Assembly (NCBI RefSeq): GCF_001907245.1 | Contig: NZ_MQSU01000001.1 | Location: 146,224 to 210,223, forward strand | DNA: 64,000 nucleotides | Origin: Boudabousia liubingyangii | Lineage (GTDB): Bacteria; Actinomycetota; Actinomycetes; Actinomycetales; Actinomycetaceae | Direction: 5' to 3' | Part shown: positions 35,864 through 44,763 of the stretch, piece by piece | How positions within the stretch are numbered: the first letter of the stretch is position 1 | Layout of the letters: each line of letters starts with the position of its first letter | Position numbers and translations under genes: made by a program | The notes under the pieces: generated by a model | The model's input: only the letters and a program-made list of their open reading frames with translations | Told to the model about the DNA's origin: nothing | Database searches by the model: none

Positions 35864-36618
35864 CAGTTGTATGACCTCCGGGTATCGGCGGGCGGTACGG
35901 TGGCACCCTTGTATTCGACGGGAATGCCGCCTAGCGGGTAATCCTTACGCTGCGGGTGGCCTACCCAGTCATCGGGCATGGCGGTACGGGTGAGGTGCGG
36001 GTGGCCGTCGAAGACGATGCCCATTAGGTCCCAGGTTTCACGCTCATGCCAGTCGTTGCCGGGGTAGACGGGAACGACGGTGGGGATGTGCGGGTCACTG
36101 TCGGGGCAGGTGACCTCTAGTCGTAGCACCCGGTTGTGGGTGATCGACATGAGGTGGTAGACGGCGTGTAGTTCGGCGCCTTCCTGTGCCGGGTAGTGAA
36201 CGCCAGAAACACCTAGGCAGAGTTCGAAGCGTAGGTCTTGGTCGTCACGTAGGTGCTGGCAGACCTGCAGGATGTGTTCGCGGGCCACGTAGATGGTCAG
36301 TTCGTCGTGGTCGACAACGACGCGCTGGATGACGTCACGGACGGCTAGGCCATCTTCGGTGAGTAGTTCTTCCAGGATGTCGACTACGGAGTCAAACCAG
36401 GAGCCGTAGGGTCGGGGGCTTTCACCGGGCAGCATGATCGGTTCGACTAGGCCACCGAAGCCGGTGGTGTCGCCGGAGCCGCCGTGGCTGAAGAGGCCGC
36501 GTCGCTCCCCCACCTGGGTGGGTTCGGGGGCGCTACGGAAGGCCTGCACGGAAGCGGCGGTGCCGCCCTCGGCGCTAATCTGGCCTTCTTCTAGGTTTTC
36601 GGGGAGGTTTTCGCTCAT
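35863..36618 (-). CDS. nuoC: NADH-quinone oxidoreductase subunit C
   Basis: A 251-aa 30-kDa-type subunit. The C-terminal signature [18 protein letters not shown] followed by [16 protein letters not shown] identifies it. The first 80 residues are variable and Gly/Pro-rich. ATG overlaps the nuoB stop as ATGA. Confidence 0.97.
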   Translation of the reverse strand: MSENLPENLEEGQISAEGGTAASVQAFRSAPEPTQVGERRGLFSHGGSGDTTGFGGLVEPIMLPGESPRPYGSWFDSVVDILEELLTEDGLAVRDVIQRVVVDHDELTIYVAREHILQVCQHLRDDQDLRFELCLGVSGVHYPAQEGAELHAVYHLMSITHNRVLRLEVTCPDSDPHIPTVVPVYPGNDWHERETWDLMGIVFDGHPHLTRTAMPDDWVGHPQRKDYPLGGIPVEYKGATVPPADTRRSYN

Positions 36619-37169
36619 GCTAGCAGTCCCTTCATCTGGTGGGTCGGGGTGGCCTCTAGCGCGGCCTTTTCAGCGGCTCGGGCCGCAGCTACGCGGTCCA
36701 CACCCAGCGGCTGGGTGCGCATGTAGTCGTGCAGGGTGAAGATGGCGTTTAGCAGAGCTTCGGGGCGGGGCGGGCAGCCGGGCAGGTAGACGTCCACGGG
36801 GACGATGTGGTCACAGCCCTGAACTACGGCGTAGTTGTTGAACATGCCGCCAGAGGAAGCGCAGGCACCCATGGAGATAACCCACTTGGGTTCGGGCATG
36901 GAGTCGTAGACGCGGCGGACGATCGGGGCCATGCGGTGTGAGACACGGCCAGAGACGATCATCAGGTCCGCGTGACGGGGGGAAGCGCGGAAGACTTCCA
37001 TGCCGAAGCGGGAGATGTCATAGCGGGGTGTACCGGTAGCCATCATTTCGATCGCGCAGCAGGCTAGACCCATGGTGACAGGCCAGACGGAGGCTTTACG
37101 GGCCAGACCTAGGACCTTTTCCACGCTGGTTAGCGCAATGCCGGCGGGGAGTTTTTCTTCAATACCCAT
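36615..37169 (-). CDS. nuoB: NADH-quinone oxidoreductase subunit B
   Basis: A 184-aa subunit carrying the terminal [4Fe-4S] N2 cluster. The tandem Cys pair [11 protein letters not shown], the ligand in MGACASSGG, and [14 protein letters not shown] complete the four ligands. Located 33 nt after nuoA. Confidence 0.98.
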   Translation of the reverse strand: MGIEEKLPAGIALTSVEKVLGLARKASVWPVTMGLACCAIEMMATGTPRYDISRFGMEVFRASPRHADLMIVSGRVSHRMAPIVRRVYDSMPEPKWVISMGACASSGGMFNNYAVVQGCDHIVPVDVYLPGCPPRPEALLNAIFTLHDYMRTQPLGVDRVAAARAAEKAALEATPTHQMKGLLA

Positions 37170-37201
37170 TTATTTTCCCTTTTATCCTTTGGTCGTTCCG
37201 T

Positions 37202-37561
37202 TCAGTCCCATTCGAGGCCGCCGCGGCGCCACTCGTATACGAAGGGGATGGTGATGAGGGCGACGAAGGTCATCATGAAGATGAAGACGACGCCACCTAG
37301 GCCCACGAAGTTCACTACCCACGGGTACATGAAGACCACTTCGATGTCGAAGATGATGAAGGTCATGGCCACGAGGTAGTACTTGACGGGGAAACGTCCG
37401 GAGGTTTCCTGGTGGGGTGCGGGGTCAATACCGCACTCGTAGTTTTCGGTTTTTACCCGGTTCTTCTTACTGGGACCCAGAATCGCGGATGCGCCTAGAC
37501 CGCCGAGGGCTAGGACTAGGGCCGCAATCGCCATAATCAGTAGTGGCAAGTAACCGTTCAT
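37202..37561 (-). CDS. nuoA: NADH-quinone oxidoreductase subunit A
   Basis: A 119-aa, three-helix subunit and the first nuo gene. YECGID with the loop Cys and FIIFDIEVVFMYPW are the NuoA signatures. It starts 67 nt after the reductase gene, probably on the same transcript. Confidence 0.97.
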   Translation of the reverse strand: MNGYLPLLIMAIAALVLALGGLGASAILGPSKKNRVKTENYECGIDPAPHQETSGRFPVKYYLVAMTFIIFDIEVVFMYPWVVNFVGLGGVVFIFMMTFVALITIPFVYEWRRGGLEWD

Positions 37562-37628
37562 TTGGTCTCCTTAATTGAGGTGACTAGGTTTTCCCGAAGG
37601 TACCGGGTGAGTTTTTGGCGGTGGTTCA

Positions 37629-38903
37629 TCATGCGGAAGGCACCACCTTAGCAAGAGTCTGGATGATGCGGTCGTTGAGGTCGCCACCTTGGCGCTCGTA
37701 ACCGTCAGAGAGCAGCTTGTGCACCAGTTTCATTAGGTGCTTGCGCGGCAGCCCGTATTTGGTGCAGGCGCGCATGATTTGGGGTTTTTCGATGAGGCGC
37801 ACGAAGATGCGTCCCAGCGTGTAGTAGCCACCCAGCTGCTGTTTGAGGGCTTGCGGGTAGGCTTCCATAGCCAAGTCGAAACCGTGGATGGTCTGGCGGG
37901 AGCGAGCCGAAGCGTAGGCCTGGGCTAGGTAGCGTCCAGCGGCTAGGGCCGGGGCAATGCCTTCCCCATTGAAGGGGGATACAAGGCCGGCGGCGTCACC
38001 GGTAATGGCTAGGCCGGCATGGTACTGCGGCTTACGGTTGAAGCACATGGGTAGCGCGGCAGAGCGTAGCGGCCCGTCTTGGTTTTCGGGGGTGAAGCCC
38101 CATTCTTCGGGTAGGTTCTGGGTCCAGGCTTGGAAGATCTGCTTGTAGGGCAGTTTGGTGGCCGCCTTGGTGGAAGAGACGGAGCCTAGGCCAACGTTGA
38201 CTCGTCCATTTCCGAGGGGGAAGATCCAGCCGTATCCGGGTAGTAGGTTGGATTCTCCGGGCTTGCCGTCCCATAGTTCTAGGTGTGAGATCATCCAGTC
38301 CGTGTCACCTAGGGGTGAGGTGAAGTAGGTGCGGGCGGCCACGGCCATAGGGCGCTTTTCGAGGGCGGTCCGGCCGGCACTGGTGGCTAGGCGGGCGGCG
38401 ACGCCGCCGGCGTCGACTACTAGGCGGGCGCGGTATTCGTAGGTTTCGGCGTCTTGACCGCGGCCCTTTTGGCCCTTGGCGCCAATTACGCGACCGTCGT
38501 GGTCGGTGATGAGTTCGTTGACGGTGACGCCTTCGATTAGTTCGGCGCCGGATTTAACGGCGTGGCGGACTAGTTCTTCGTCTAGTTCCATGCGGGAGCG
38601 GGCCATGCCGAAGCCGGGTAGGCTGCGCTGTTCGGGCCAGGGGAATTTGATGTCGTGTCCCCCACCGACTACTTGGAGGCCTAGGTTGCGCATCCAGCCG
38701 TCGGTGTTGATACCCATGAGGGCTAGTTCGTTAACGGCTGCGGGGGTGAGGCCGTCACCGCAGATTTTGTCGCGGGGGAAGACTGCTTTGTCGACTAGGG
38801 TGACCTGTACGCCCTGTTGGGCTAGGTAGTGCGCAGCTGAGGAACCGGCCGGGCCGGCACCGACGATTAGCACGTCGGTCTCATGCTGGTTGTGACTGGG
38901 CAC
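37629..38903 (-). CDS. Geranylgeranyl reductase family flavoprotein
   Basis: A 424-aa FAD enzyme of the geranylgeranyl/isoprenoid reductase family. The N-terminal GAGPAGSSAAHYLAQQG, the family motif KICGDGLTPAAVNEL, and GDAAGLVSPFNGEGIAPAL are all present. Relatives saturate double bonds in polyprenyl chains, including MenJ acting on menaquinone in mycobacteria. Located at the head of the nuo operon, with a polyprenyl synthase at its tail, partial reduction of the menaquinone side chain is the likely role; this is inference. The start is GTG at 38903, with an AGAAAG upstream. Confidence 0.9.
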   Translation of the reverse strand: MPSHNQHETDVLIVGAGPAGSSAAHYLAQQGVQVTLVDKAVFPRDKICGDGLTPAAVNELALMGINTDGWMRNLGLQVVGGGHDIKFPWPEQRSLPGFGMARSRMELDEELVRHAVKSGAELIEGVTVNELITDHDGRVIGAKGQKGRGQDAETYEYRARLVVDAGGVAARLATSAGRTALEKRPMAVAARTYFTSPLGDTDWMISHLELWDGKPGESNLLPGYGWIFPLGNGRVNVGLGSVSSTKAATKLPYKQIFQAWTQNLPEEWGFTPENQDGPLRSAALPMCFNRKPQYHAGLAITGDAAGLVSPFNGEGIAPALAAGRYLAQAYASARSRQTIHGFDLAMEAYPQALKQQLGGYYTLGRIFVRLIEKPQIMRACTKYGLPRKHLMKLVHKLLSDGYERQGGDLNDRIIQTLAKVVPSA

Positions 38904-39021
38904 CTTACTGTCTTTCTAGTTCTTAAAGCTATAGTTTCAGTCGACTCACGGCGCACGGGACCTAGGCCCTACGCACACTGCAAGCCACATTCAAGCCTAA
39001 CGGTTTCTGCAAGCACTGCAC

Positions 39022-39051
39022 TAGATAGGGGACTTTTAGGCGAAATCTCAA
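39022..39051 (-). promoter_or_regulatory. Candidate promoter of the reductase-nuo operon
   Basis: On the minus strand TTGAGA (39046-39051) and TATCTA (39022-39027) are 18 nt apart, about 120 nt before the reductase start. It is the best -35/-10 pair seen in this gap, but weak. Confidence 0.3.
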
Positions 39052-39061
39052 CAAAAAGCAC

Positions 39062-39092
39062 CTTATATATAAAGAACACAACCTATATATAA
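39062..39092. promoter_or_regulatory. Paired TATATATA sites upstream of the nuo operon
   Basis: Two near-identical A/T sites, CTTATATATAAA (39062-39073) and CTATATATAAG (39082-39092), recur with a 20-bp period, about two turns of the helix, just upstream of the candidate promoter. The arrangement suggests paired binding sites, but A/T runs may also be intrinsic UP-like elements. Confidence 0.35.
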
Positions 39093-39095
39093 GAA

Positions 39096-39165
39096 AACAT
39101 CCCCCTTGCTTAATTCAGGTCTTCACGTAAGGAAGCCAACAATTATTGGTAGCAAGAGGGATGTT
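39096..39165 (-). terminator. Long-loop hairpin terminator after phosphofructokinase
   Basis: On the minus strand AACATCCCTCTTGCT pairs with AGCAAGGGGGATGTT over 15 bp (one G-U), followed by UUCUU. The same bases on plus would leave a C-A mismatch, which supports use on the minus strand. The 40-nt loop contains a small CCAA / TTGG hairpin. Confidence 0.65.
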
Positions 39166-39186
39166 TATTCAGTTTTTCAAAGCGCC

Positions 39187-41787
39187 TCAGGCGTCCGCGA
39201 TCGGGATCGCGTGCGGTTCCCCGCTGATGCGAGAAGGCATGGAAACCACCTCGGAAACCGGACGCAAGCCCATCCACCACTGGAAGCGCGGGCGGCGGTT
39301 TTCAACCTCAACGACCTCCATCATGCGGTCAATGGGGGCGGTCTCAATCGCGTCCTCGGTCAGGCCAATGTAAACAGCCTTCGCGGCCGGCGGGACCCGA
39401 CGAGCCAAACCGTGACCGGCGGCCTCGTTAAGGGCATCTTCTTCGACCAGGGTGCGCTCTACCCAGTCCATCGCGTGGAAGACTAGGCGGGTTGCCAGTA
39501 GACGGTCGAAGGGGGTTGGCGAGCCACCCTGCTGCAGGTGACCCAGCGCGGTGTGGCGGACGTCGTAGAGGCCACGGCCTTCGCTTTCGAAGACGCGAGC
39601 TAGGAAGTCGCGGTTGTAAAGCTTGGAGGCTTCCTCATTGACTAGGACCATGAATAGGCGGCGGCCACCCTCGAAGGACTCGCGCATGCGCAGGGCGTCA
39701 CGGTTAAGCTGCTCCAGGGTCAGGCCGTCTTCGTGCAGGTAGGTAAGTTCCGCACCAGAAGCGATACCAGACATGAGGGCCAGGTAGCCGCAGCGGCGAC
39801 CCATGGTTTCAGCCACGAAGCAACGGCGGGAAGCGGCGGCGGATTCCTTGATCCGGTCTAGGGCCCAAACCGCGTTGTTTAGTGCGGTATCGGCGCCGAT
39901 CGACAGTTCTGAACCGGGTAGGTTGTTGTCGATGGAGGCCGGGACGCAGATGATCGGAATATTGAAGGCCTGGTAGCGTTCGCGTTCCTTGACCAGCTCG
40001 TAGGCGGACAGGTAGGCATTGAAGCCACCGATGATGATCATGGCGTCAATATTGTTGTTTTCAATGGCGCGACCTAGGGAGTAGAGTTCCTCGACGGTCG
40101 GGACGGGGCGGCGGGTACCTAGTTCGGCACCACCTTCGAAGGCCCAGCCTTCGACGCCATCCCAGCTGAGTTCCTCGACCTTATTGTCGATCAGGCCCTT
40201 GAAGGAGCCCTGGACACCCAGGACGGTCATGCCCTTGTCGATGCCAATGCGGACGGCCGCGCGAGCGGCGGTATTCATACCGGGGGCTAGACCGCCAACG
40301 TGTAGGACGGCGACGCGCTTGCCGGCGGCGGGGCGGCTGGCTTCTTCCCAGGCGTGCCCCGGGGACGAGGCCGCTTCCGGGCTCTGCGCGGCCACGTGAT
40401 CTAGGACCGCGTTGCGGGCGTGCTCAACCTTGCCGGTGGTCTGCTCTAGTTCCGCCAGGCGCTGCTGGGCCGGGGGTTCGACGCAGTCGGTTCCCAGGGC
40501 CTTGTTGGCCGGGGCGTAGGACGGCGGGGTGGACATGATGCGGTTGATCTGGATCATCTGCGCGAAAGAGGAACCACGCAGGCGCACGGCCGAGGTGTAG
40601 TCGCCTTCCTTGATCAGGCCCGCGACGGAGCGGGTGTCCTTCACGGCCTTCATCATGTCGATGCGGGCCACGCGGTTGTGGCGGACACCCAGGATCTGGG
40701 GTTCGTCTTCGGGGGTGGCGCGCAGGACTTCTTGGACGGCAGCGTAGCCAAGGACGGTACTCATCCAGCGGTCGTAGGCGCTGGGGGAACCACCGCGCTG
40801 GACGTGACCCAGGATGGTGACGCGGACGTCCTCGTTCATCTTTTCGGAAAGGACGTCGGCGACGTGTTGGGAGGTAATGGGGTTGCCGTGACGGTCTTGA
40901 GCGCCCTCGGCCACTAGGACTAGGGAGTCGCGACGACCGGCGGCACGACCTACGCGCAGTTTGTTGGCTAGTTCGTCTTCCCAGCCATCTTCCGGCGGTA
41001 CTTCGGGGATGAAGACGTAGTCGCAGCCGCCGGCAATACCGGCCATGAGGGGCAGGTAACCGCAGTGTCGACCCATGACCTCAACGACGAAGGTGCGCTG
41101 GTGGGAGGCGGCGGTAGAAGAGATGGCGTCGATGGCGTCGACGATGCGGTGTAGGGCAGAGTCCGCACCGATGGTCATGTCGGAGCCGACTAGGTCATTG
41201 TCGATGGAGCCGACTAGGCCGCAGATCATGAGGTTGGGGTGGGCGTCGGCCTGTTCGGCGGTGATTTCGCCCATTTCCTTTAGTTCACTGATCAGTTGGG
41301 GCCAGAGGAGGCGGAATTCGTTGGTGCCGGTGAGGGAGCCGTCACCACCGATAACGATTAGGCGGTCGATGCCGTAATCAATTAGGTTCTTGGCGGCGCG
41401 ACGCATACCTTCGTGTTCACGGAAGTCTTTGGAGCGGGCGGTACCAATGACGGTGCCACCCTTATTGAGGATGGAGGAGACGTCGGACCAGCCGAGGGGG
41501 CGGATGCGGTCTCCCCCGTCGCAGGCTCCCTGCCAGCCTTCCATGATGGCGCAGGGCTGGACACCCATGGCTAGGGCGGTACGGGCAACGGCGCGGACGG
41601 CAGCGTTCATGCCTTGGGCGTCGCCACCGCTGGTTAGTAGGCCAATTCGGTGCGAGGTGGGCGAGTTGGAGCCGTCGGCGGCGACGGTTTCGACCTCGTC
41701 TTTACTGGCCGGACGTGGATGGATATCTGATTCTTGGAGCTGGTCTAGCAGTTCTTCAGTTTCGGGGTTCTGGGCCGGTGAGCTCAC
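39187..41787 (-). CDS. Tandem-domain (eukaryotic-type) ATP-dependent 6-phosphofructokinase
   Basis: An 866-aa enzyme, over twice the usual bacterial length (about 320 aa), expected to phosphorylate fructose 6-phosphate. Two PFK domains are fused. The N-terminal one (about 47-415) has intact catalytic parts: LLTSGGDAQGMNAAVRA, GGDGS (147-151), SIDND (194-198), VMGRHCGYL and GHVQRGGSPS (327-336). The C-terminal one (about 490-850) keeps the fold but has GGLAPGMN, GGFNA (587-591) in place of GGDGS, and SIDNN (618-622) in place of IDND, so it is probably regulatory. This split, and blocks such as GGTVIGTARSKDFRE and VPASIDNNLPGSELSIGAD, follow animal/fungal PFK. GTG at 41787 is preceded by GAGGAGG. 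Confidence 0.93.
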   Translation of the reverse strand: MSSPAQNPETEELLDQLQESDIHPRPASKDEVETVAADGSNSPTSHRIGLLTSGGDAQGMNAAVRAVARTALAMGVQPCAIMEGWQGACDGGDRIRPLGWSDVSSILNKGGTVIGTARSKDFREHEGMRRAAKNLIDYGIDRLIVIGGDGSLTGTNEFRLLWPQLISELKEMGEITAEQADAHPNLMICGLVGSIDNDLVGSDMTIGADSALHRIVDAIDAISSTAASHQRTFVVEVMGRHCGYLPLMAGIAGGCDYVFIPEVPPEDGWEDELANKLRVGRAAGRRDSLVLVAEGAQDRHGNPITSQHVADVLSEKMNEDVRVTILGHVQRGGSPSAYDRWMSTVLGYAAVQEVLRATPEDEPQILGVRHNRVARIDMMKAVKDTRSVAGLIKEGDYTSAVRLRGSSFAQMIQINRIMSTPPSYAPANKALGTDCVEPPAQQRLAELEQTTGKVEHARNAVLDHVAAQSPEAASSPGHAWEEASRPAAGKRVAVLHVGGLAPGMNTAARAAVRIGIDKGMTVLGVQGSFKGLIDNKVEELSWDGVEGWAFEGGAELGTRRPVPTVEELYSLGRAIENNNIDAMIIIGGFNAYLSAYELVKERERYQAFNIPIICVPASIDNNLPGSELSIGADTALNNAVWALDRIKESAAASRRCFVAETMGRRCGYLALMSGIASGAELTYLHEDGLTLEQLNRDALRMRESFEGGRRLFMVLVNEEASKLYNRDFLARVFESEGRGLYDVRHTALGHLQQGGSPTPFDRLLATRLVFHAMDWVERTLVEEDALNEAAGHGLARRVPPAAKAVYIGLTEDAIETAPIDRMMEVVEVENRRPRFQWWMGLRPVSEVVSMPSRISGEPHAIPIADA

Positions 41788-42064
41788 GAATCCTCCTCGA
41801 TTACGGTTGGCGGTTGACGCTATTCCCTTCAAGTTTCTCACCATAGGTGGGGAAATGCATAGGTATTTAACAGCTTATGCATCAGGTCACAGTTTTCGCT
41901 ATTCTAAAAAAGTAGATTGCGCAGAAATTGGCAATCTAATACTTTTTAGCTGATTAGTTCGGCTGAGAAATTTTTACTTTTGTTAGTAACTATTTCGGAC
42001 TAGAAGTCATTTTGACTGTTTTTCAGCAAAAAACCCGATATTCAATCTAAAAGAGGGGGATAGC

Positions 42065-44053
42065 GTGAAAAGAACTTACGCGACTCTAGCAGTGGCCGCT
42101 TTGGCAGCGACTGTACTTGTCCCCGTAAGCGCCCAGGCTGAAGCCGATACCCATCCTGTATCTACGTCAGCTGACACTTACGGTCAGAAGCTAACTAAGC
42201 GCTTCGTGGTGAAGTTCAAGGAAGGCACCCGTGACGCTCGGACTGTTACTGATTCCAGCCGTCATGAAAATACCGCCCAGAAGCTCAGCTCCAGCACGCA
42301 AGATCGCGTAGCCCGGGCCGCTTCCCAGGCTGGTACCCAGGTTGAAGGCGGCAAGGCTGCCCTACCTTCGATTACCACCATTGAACTAAAGAAGCCCCTA
42401 AATGAGGCTGACGCTAAGCGCTTCATGGAGCGTGTTTCCGCTAACCCCAACGTCGAATACGTCGAACCCGACATTGAGGTTAAACAGCTTGCCGAAGTCA
42501 GTGAAGAAACCCCTGAAGCTCCGAACGATCCCCGTTTCGAAGAACAGTGGTCTCTACACAAGGAATGGGGCATTGATGTGCAGGGCGCATGGCGTCACAC
42601 CAAGGGTCGCGGCGCGACTGTCGCCGTCATTGACTCTGGCATCATCAACCACCCCGACCTACGTGATCGCTACCTAGGCGGTTACGACTTCATTTCCAGT
42701 GCCCGGATTTCTCGTGACGGCGATGGCCGTGACGACGACCCGAATGATGAGGGCGACTGGACTGAAAAGGATGCTTGTGGTTACAACAAGCCTGACCGCT
42801 TCATTTCTTCCTCTTGGCACGGTTCGCACGTGGCCGGCATCATTGCTGCCACCCAGAACAACCGCGAAGGCATTTCGGGTATTGCTCCCGAAGCTAGCCT
42901 GATTCACGCCCGCGCCCTAGGTAAGTGCGGTGGTACCTCTGCTGATATTGCCGCTGCTATTACTTGGGTTTCCGGCGGTAAGGTCCCAGGCGTACCGGTA
43001 AACGAACACCCCGCTAAGGTCATCAATATGTCCCTAGGTGGCGCTTCGAACACCTGCCCTCGCTACTACCAGGATGCGATTAACGAAGCTACCCGCCGCG
43101 GTGCCGTAATCGTGGTGGCTGCTGGTAATGAGGCTAAGGATGCCCGCAACTCCGTTCCCGCTAACTGCGATAACGTGATCACCGTGGCTGCTTCTGGTCC
43201 GACCGGTAAGCTTTCCTACTTCTCTAACTACGGACGTCGGATTGACTTGACTGCCCCCGGTGGCGATGCCCACTACAAGAACGGCACGATTCTTTCCACC
43301 GTGGACTCTGGTCGCACCACTCAGCGTTCCTTCACCTACGGTCAGATGCAGGGCACCTCTCAGGCTGCTCCGCACGTCGCTGGTGTCGCTACCCTACTGA
43401 AGGCTATGGATCCCGATCTGACCTTCGATGAGGTCCGTGACCTGCTGACTGAGAACACCAAGCCGCTAGCTTCTTGCACCAAGGGCTGTGGCACTGGGCT
43501 TTTGAACGCTAAGAAGGCTACCGATGCCCTAGCTGAACAGTTGGGTGAGACTCCGGAACCGACCCCGGCCCCCAAGCCGACCCCGAAGCCAGATCCCAAG
43601 CCCGCTCCGAAGCCAGACCCGAAGCCGGCACCTAAGCCGACCCCGCAGCCTGACCCGAAGCCGACCCCGCAGCCCGATCCGAAGCCGACCCCGCAGCCCG
43701 ATCCGAAGCCGACCCCGCGTCCGGATCCCAAGCCGACTCCGGTTACCAACCCGAGCCTATTCATGTCTCAGTACTACCTCTACCAGGGTGGCAGCACTGA
43801 GGTTCGTGGTTACAACTTCACCCCGAATGCTCGGATTACCTTCTACGTTGATAACCAGCGTTCCTACCTAGGCTCTGCCTACGCTGACCGTTTCGGTATG
43901 GTCCGCGTCCCGTGGCGCCTGTCCTACTACATCAGTGCGGGCTCGCACAACCTGATTGCGGTTGATTCCAAGACCACTAGGGTTGCGACTACTTCCTTCA
44001 CTGTTCGTAGCCGCAGCTACTACAACGGCGGTTACTACCGCTGGTGGCGCTGA
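42065..44053 (+). CDS. Secreted subtilisin-like serine protease (S8) with I9 propeptide
   Basis: A 662-aa exported protease. A Sec signal (about 1-26, cleavage near AQA), an I9 propeptide (about 44-138, ending [10 protein letters not shown]) and an S8 catalytic domain (about 155-490) follow in order. The triad is Asp190 (VIDSG), His252 (HGSHVAG) and Ser432 ([11 protein letters not shown]), with oxyanion Asn355; cysteines at 238, 288, 331, 368, 471 and 475 may pair. A Pro/Lys-rich spacer (about 498-560) leads to a Tyr/Arg-rich C-terminal domain of about 95 residues. The start is GTG with GAGGGGGA upstream. The TGA overlaps the ATG of a lipoprotein. No sortase motif is seen. Confidence 0.95.
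   Translation: MKRTYATLAVAALAATVLVPVSAQAEADTHPVSTSADTYGQKLTKRFVVKFKEGTRDARTVTDSSRHENTAQKLSSSTQDRVARAASQAGTQVEGGKAALPSITTIELKKPLNEADAKRFMERVSANPNVEYVEPDIEVKQLAEVSEETPEAPNDPRFEEQWSLHKEWGIDVQGAWRHTKGRGATVAVIDSGIINHPDLRDRYLGGYDFISSARISRDGDGRDDDPNDEGDWTEKDACGYNKPDRFISSSWHGSHVAGIIAATQNNREGISGIAPEASLIHARALGKCGGTSADIAAAITWVSGGKVPGVPVNEHPAKVINMSLGGASNTCPRYYQDAINEATRRGAVIVVAAGNEAKDARNSVPANCDNVITVAASGPTGKLSYFSNYGRRIDLTAPGGDAHYKNGTILSTVDSGRTTQRSFTYGQMQGTSQAAPHVAGVATLLKAMDPDLTFDEVRDLLTENTKPLASCTKGCGTGLLNAKKATDALAEQLGETPEPTPAPKPTPKPDPKPAPKPDPKPAPKPTPQPDPKPTPQPDPKPTPQPDPKPTPRPDPKPTPVTNPSLFMSQYYLYQGGSTEVRGYNFTPNARITFYVDNQRSYLGSAYADRFGMVRVPWRLSYYISAGSHNLIAVDSKTTRVATTSFTVRSRSYYNGGYYRWWR
43554..43748 (+). repeat. 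Pro/Lys/Thr/Asp tandem repeats in the subtilase
   Basis: Short in-frame repeats encode PKPTPQPDP-type units; the clearest are 24-bp copies around 43630-43715. They form the extended spacer between the catalytic and C-terminal domains. Near-identical DNA copies suggest recent slippage. Confidence 0.85.
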
Positions 44054-44589
44054 TGCGAATGACGCGAAAAGGAGCAGCTCTAGCCCTCACGTTCCCCCTG
44101 GTGTTTGGACTGGGTGCGTGTAGTTCGGCAGCAGACGAAGCGAAGACCCCGGAATCGGGCACTTCGAAGACTGTTTCCGCTACTCCCAGCCCTAACCCCA
44201 GCGAGGAAACCGTGAAACCACCTCAGAGTCAATCCGTTCCGCTAACGCCAGAAGGCACTGCCGAACCGGGCTCTGGTTCTTCCCCGGCGGGCACGCCCGC
44301 CCCAGGAACCGGGCAGCCGGCCAGTTTCGACCTGGAACTGAACCCAAAGGATCCCATTGTAGAAGGATTCCAGGACGGTCAGGTACCACTGGCTTTTGAT
44401 GCCAAGCTCAAGGAACTAGCCCAGAAGCACAAGTGTGAAAGTGACTCCGTTGCCATTGGCAGCACCACTTTCATTACCTGGTCGCTGAACTGTGCTGACC
44501 TGAACGAGCTCGAGGCGCTAGCTAAGGAATTAGCTGCGCAGCCTGAGATCGATCACGTCACGCCCGGCGTTCGGATGTCGAACCGCTAA
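44053..44589 (+). CDS. Lipoprotein with I9-like C-terminal domain, coupled to the subtilase
   Basis: A 178-aa lipoprotein whose ATG (44053) overlaps the subtilase TGA as TGATG; ATG at 44059 is also possible. The signal ends at lipobox LGAC (Cys23). About 80 residues of Pro/Ser/Thr/Gly linker follow. The last 65 residues resemble the protease's own propeptide: ITWSLNCADLNELEALAKEL then AAQPEIDHVTPGV parallels the propeptide's [16 protein letters not shown] then [14 protein letters not shown]9 propeptides fold and inhibit their protease, so this is plausibly a membrane-anchored inhibitor or folding helper in trans. Two cysteines (about 138 and 158) may pair. The similarity is by eye and needs a profile search. 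Confidence 0.8.
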   Translation: MRMTRKGAALALTFPLVFGLGACSSAADEAKTPESGTSKTVSATPSPNPSEETVKPPQSQSVPLTPEGTAEPGSGSSPAGTPAPGTGQPASFDLELNPKDPIVEGFQDGQVPLAFDAKLKELAQKHKCESDSVAIGSTTFITWSLNCADLNELEALAKELAAQPEIDHVTPGVRMSNR

Positions 44590-44607
44590 GGCAAGCAAAA
44601 CTAGATA

Positions 44608-44652
44608 AATCCCCCGTCAGTCCTCCTTGGAGGCACTGGCGGGGGATTTCTT
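44608..44652 (+). terminator. Rho-independent terminator after the protease-lipoprotein pair
   Basis: AAATCCCCCGTCAGT pairs with CACTGGCGGGGGATTT (two small interruptions) around an inner CCTCC-TT-GGAGG hairpin, followed by TTCTTT. Confidence 0.85.
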
Positions 44653-44763
44653 TAACCCAGCTCACATCCTATGTGAGATGCCCAAAAGAAGCGCCCTTTT
44701 TCTACCAGTTTCGGTTCTGAAAACTCCGGTCAGGAGTAGCATCTATAGGTAGAAAGGATTTTT

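Noticed and set aside
41788-41844. Longer N-terminus for phosphofructokinase
   Set aside because: The GTG at 41787 has a strong AGGAGG; the extra 19 codons upstream have none and do not resemble the family.
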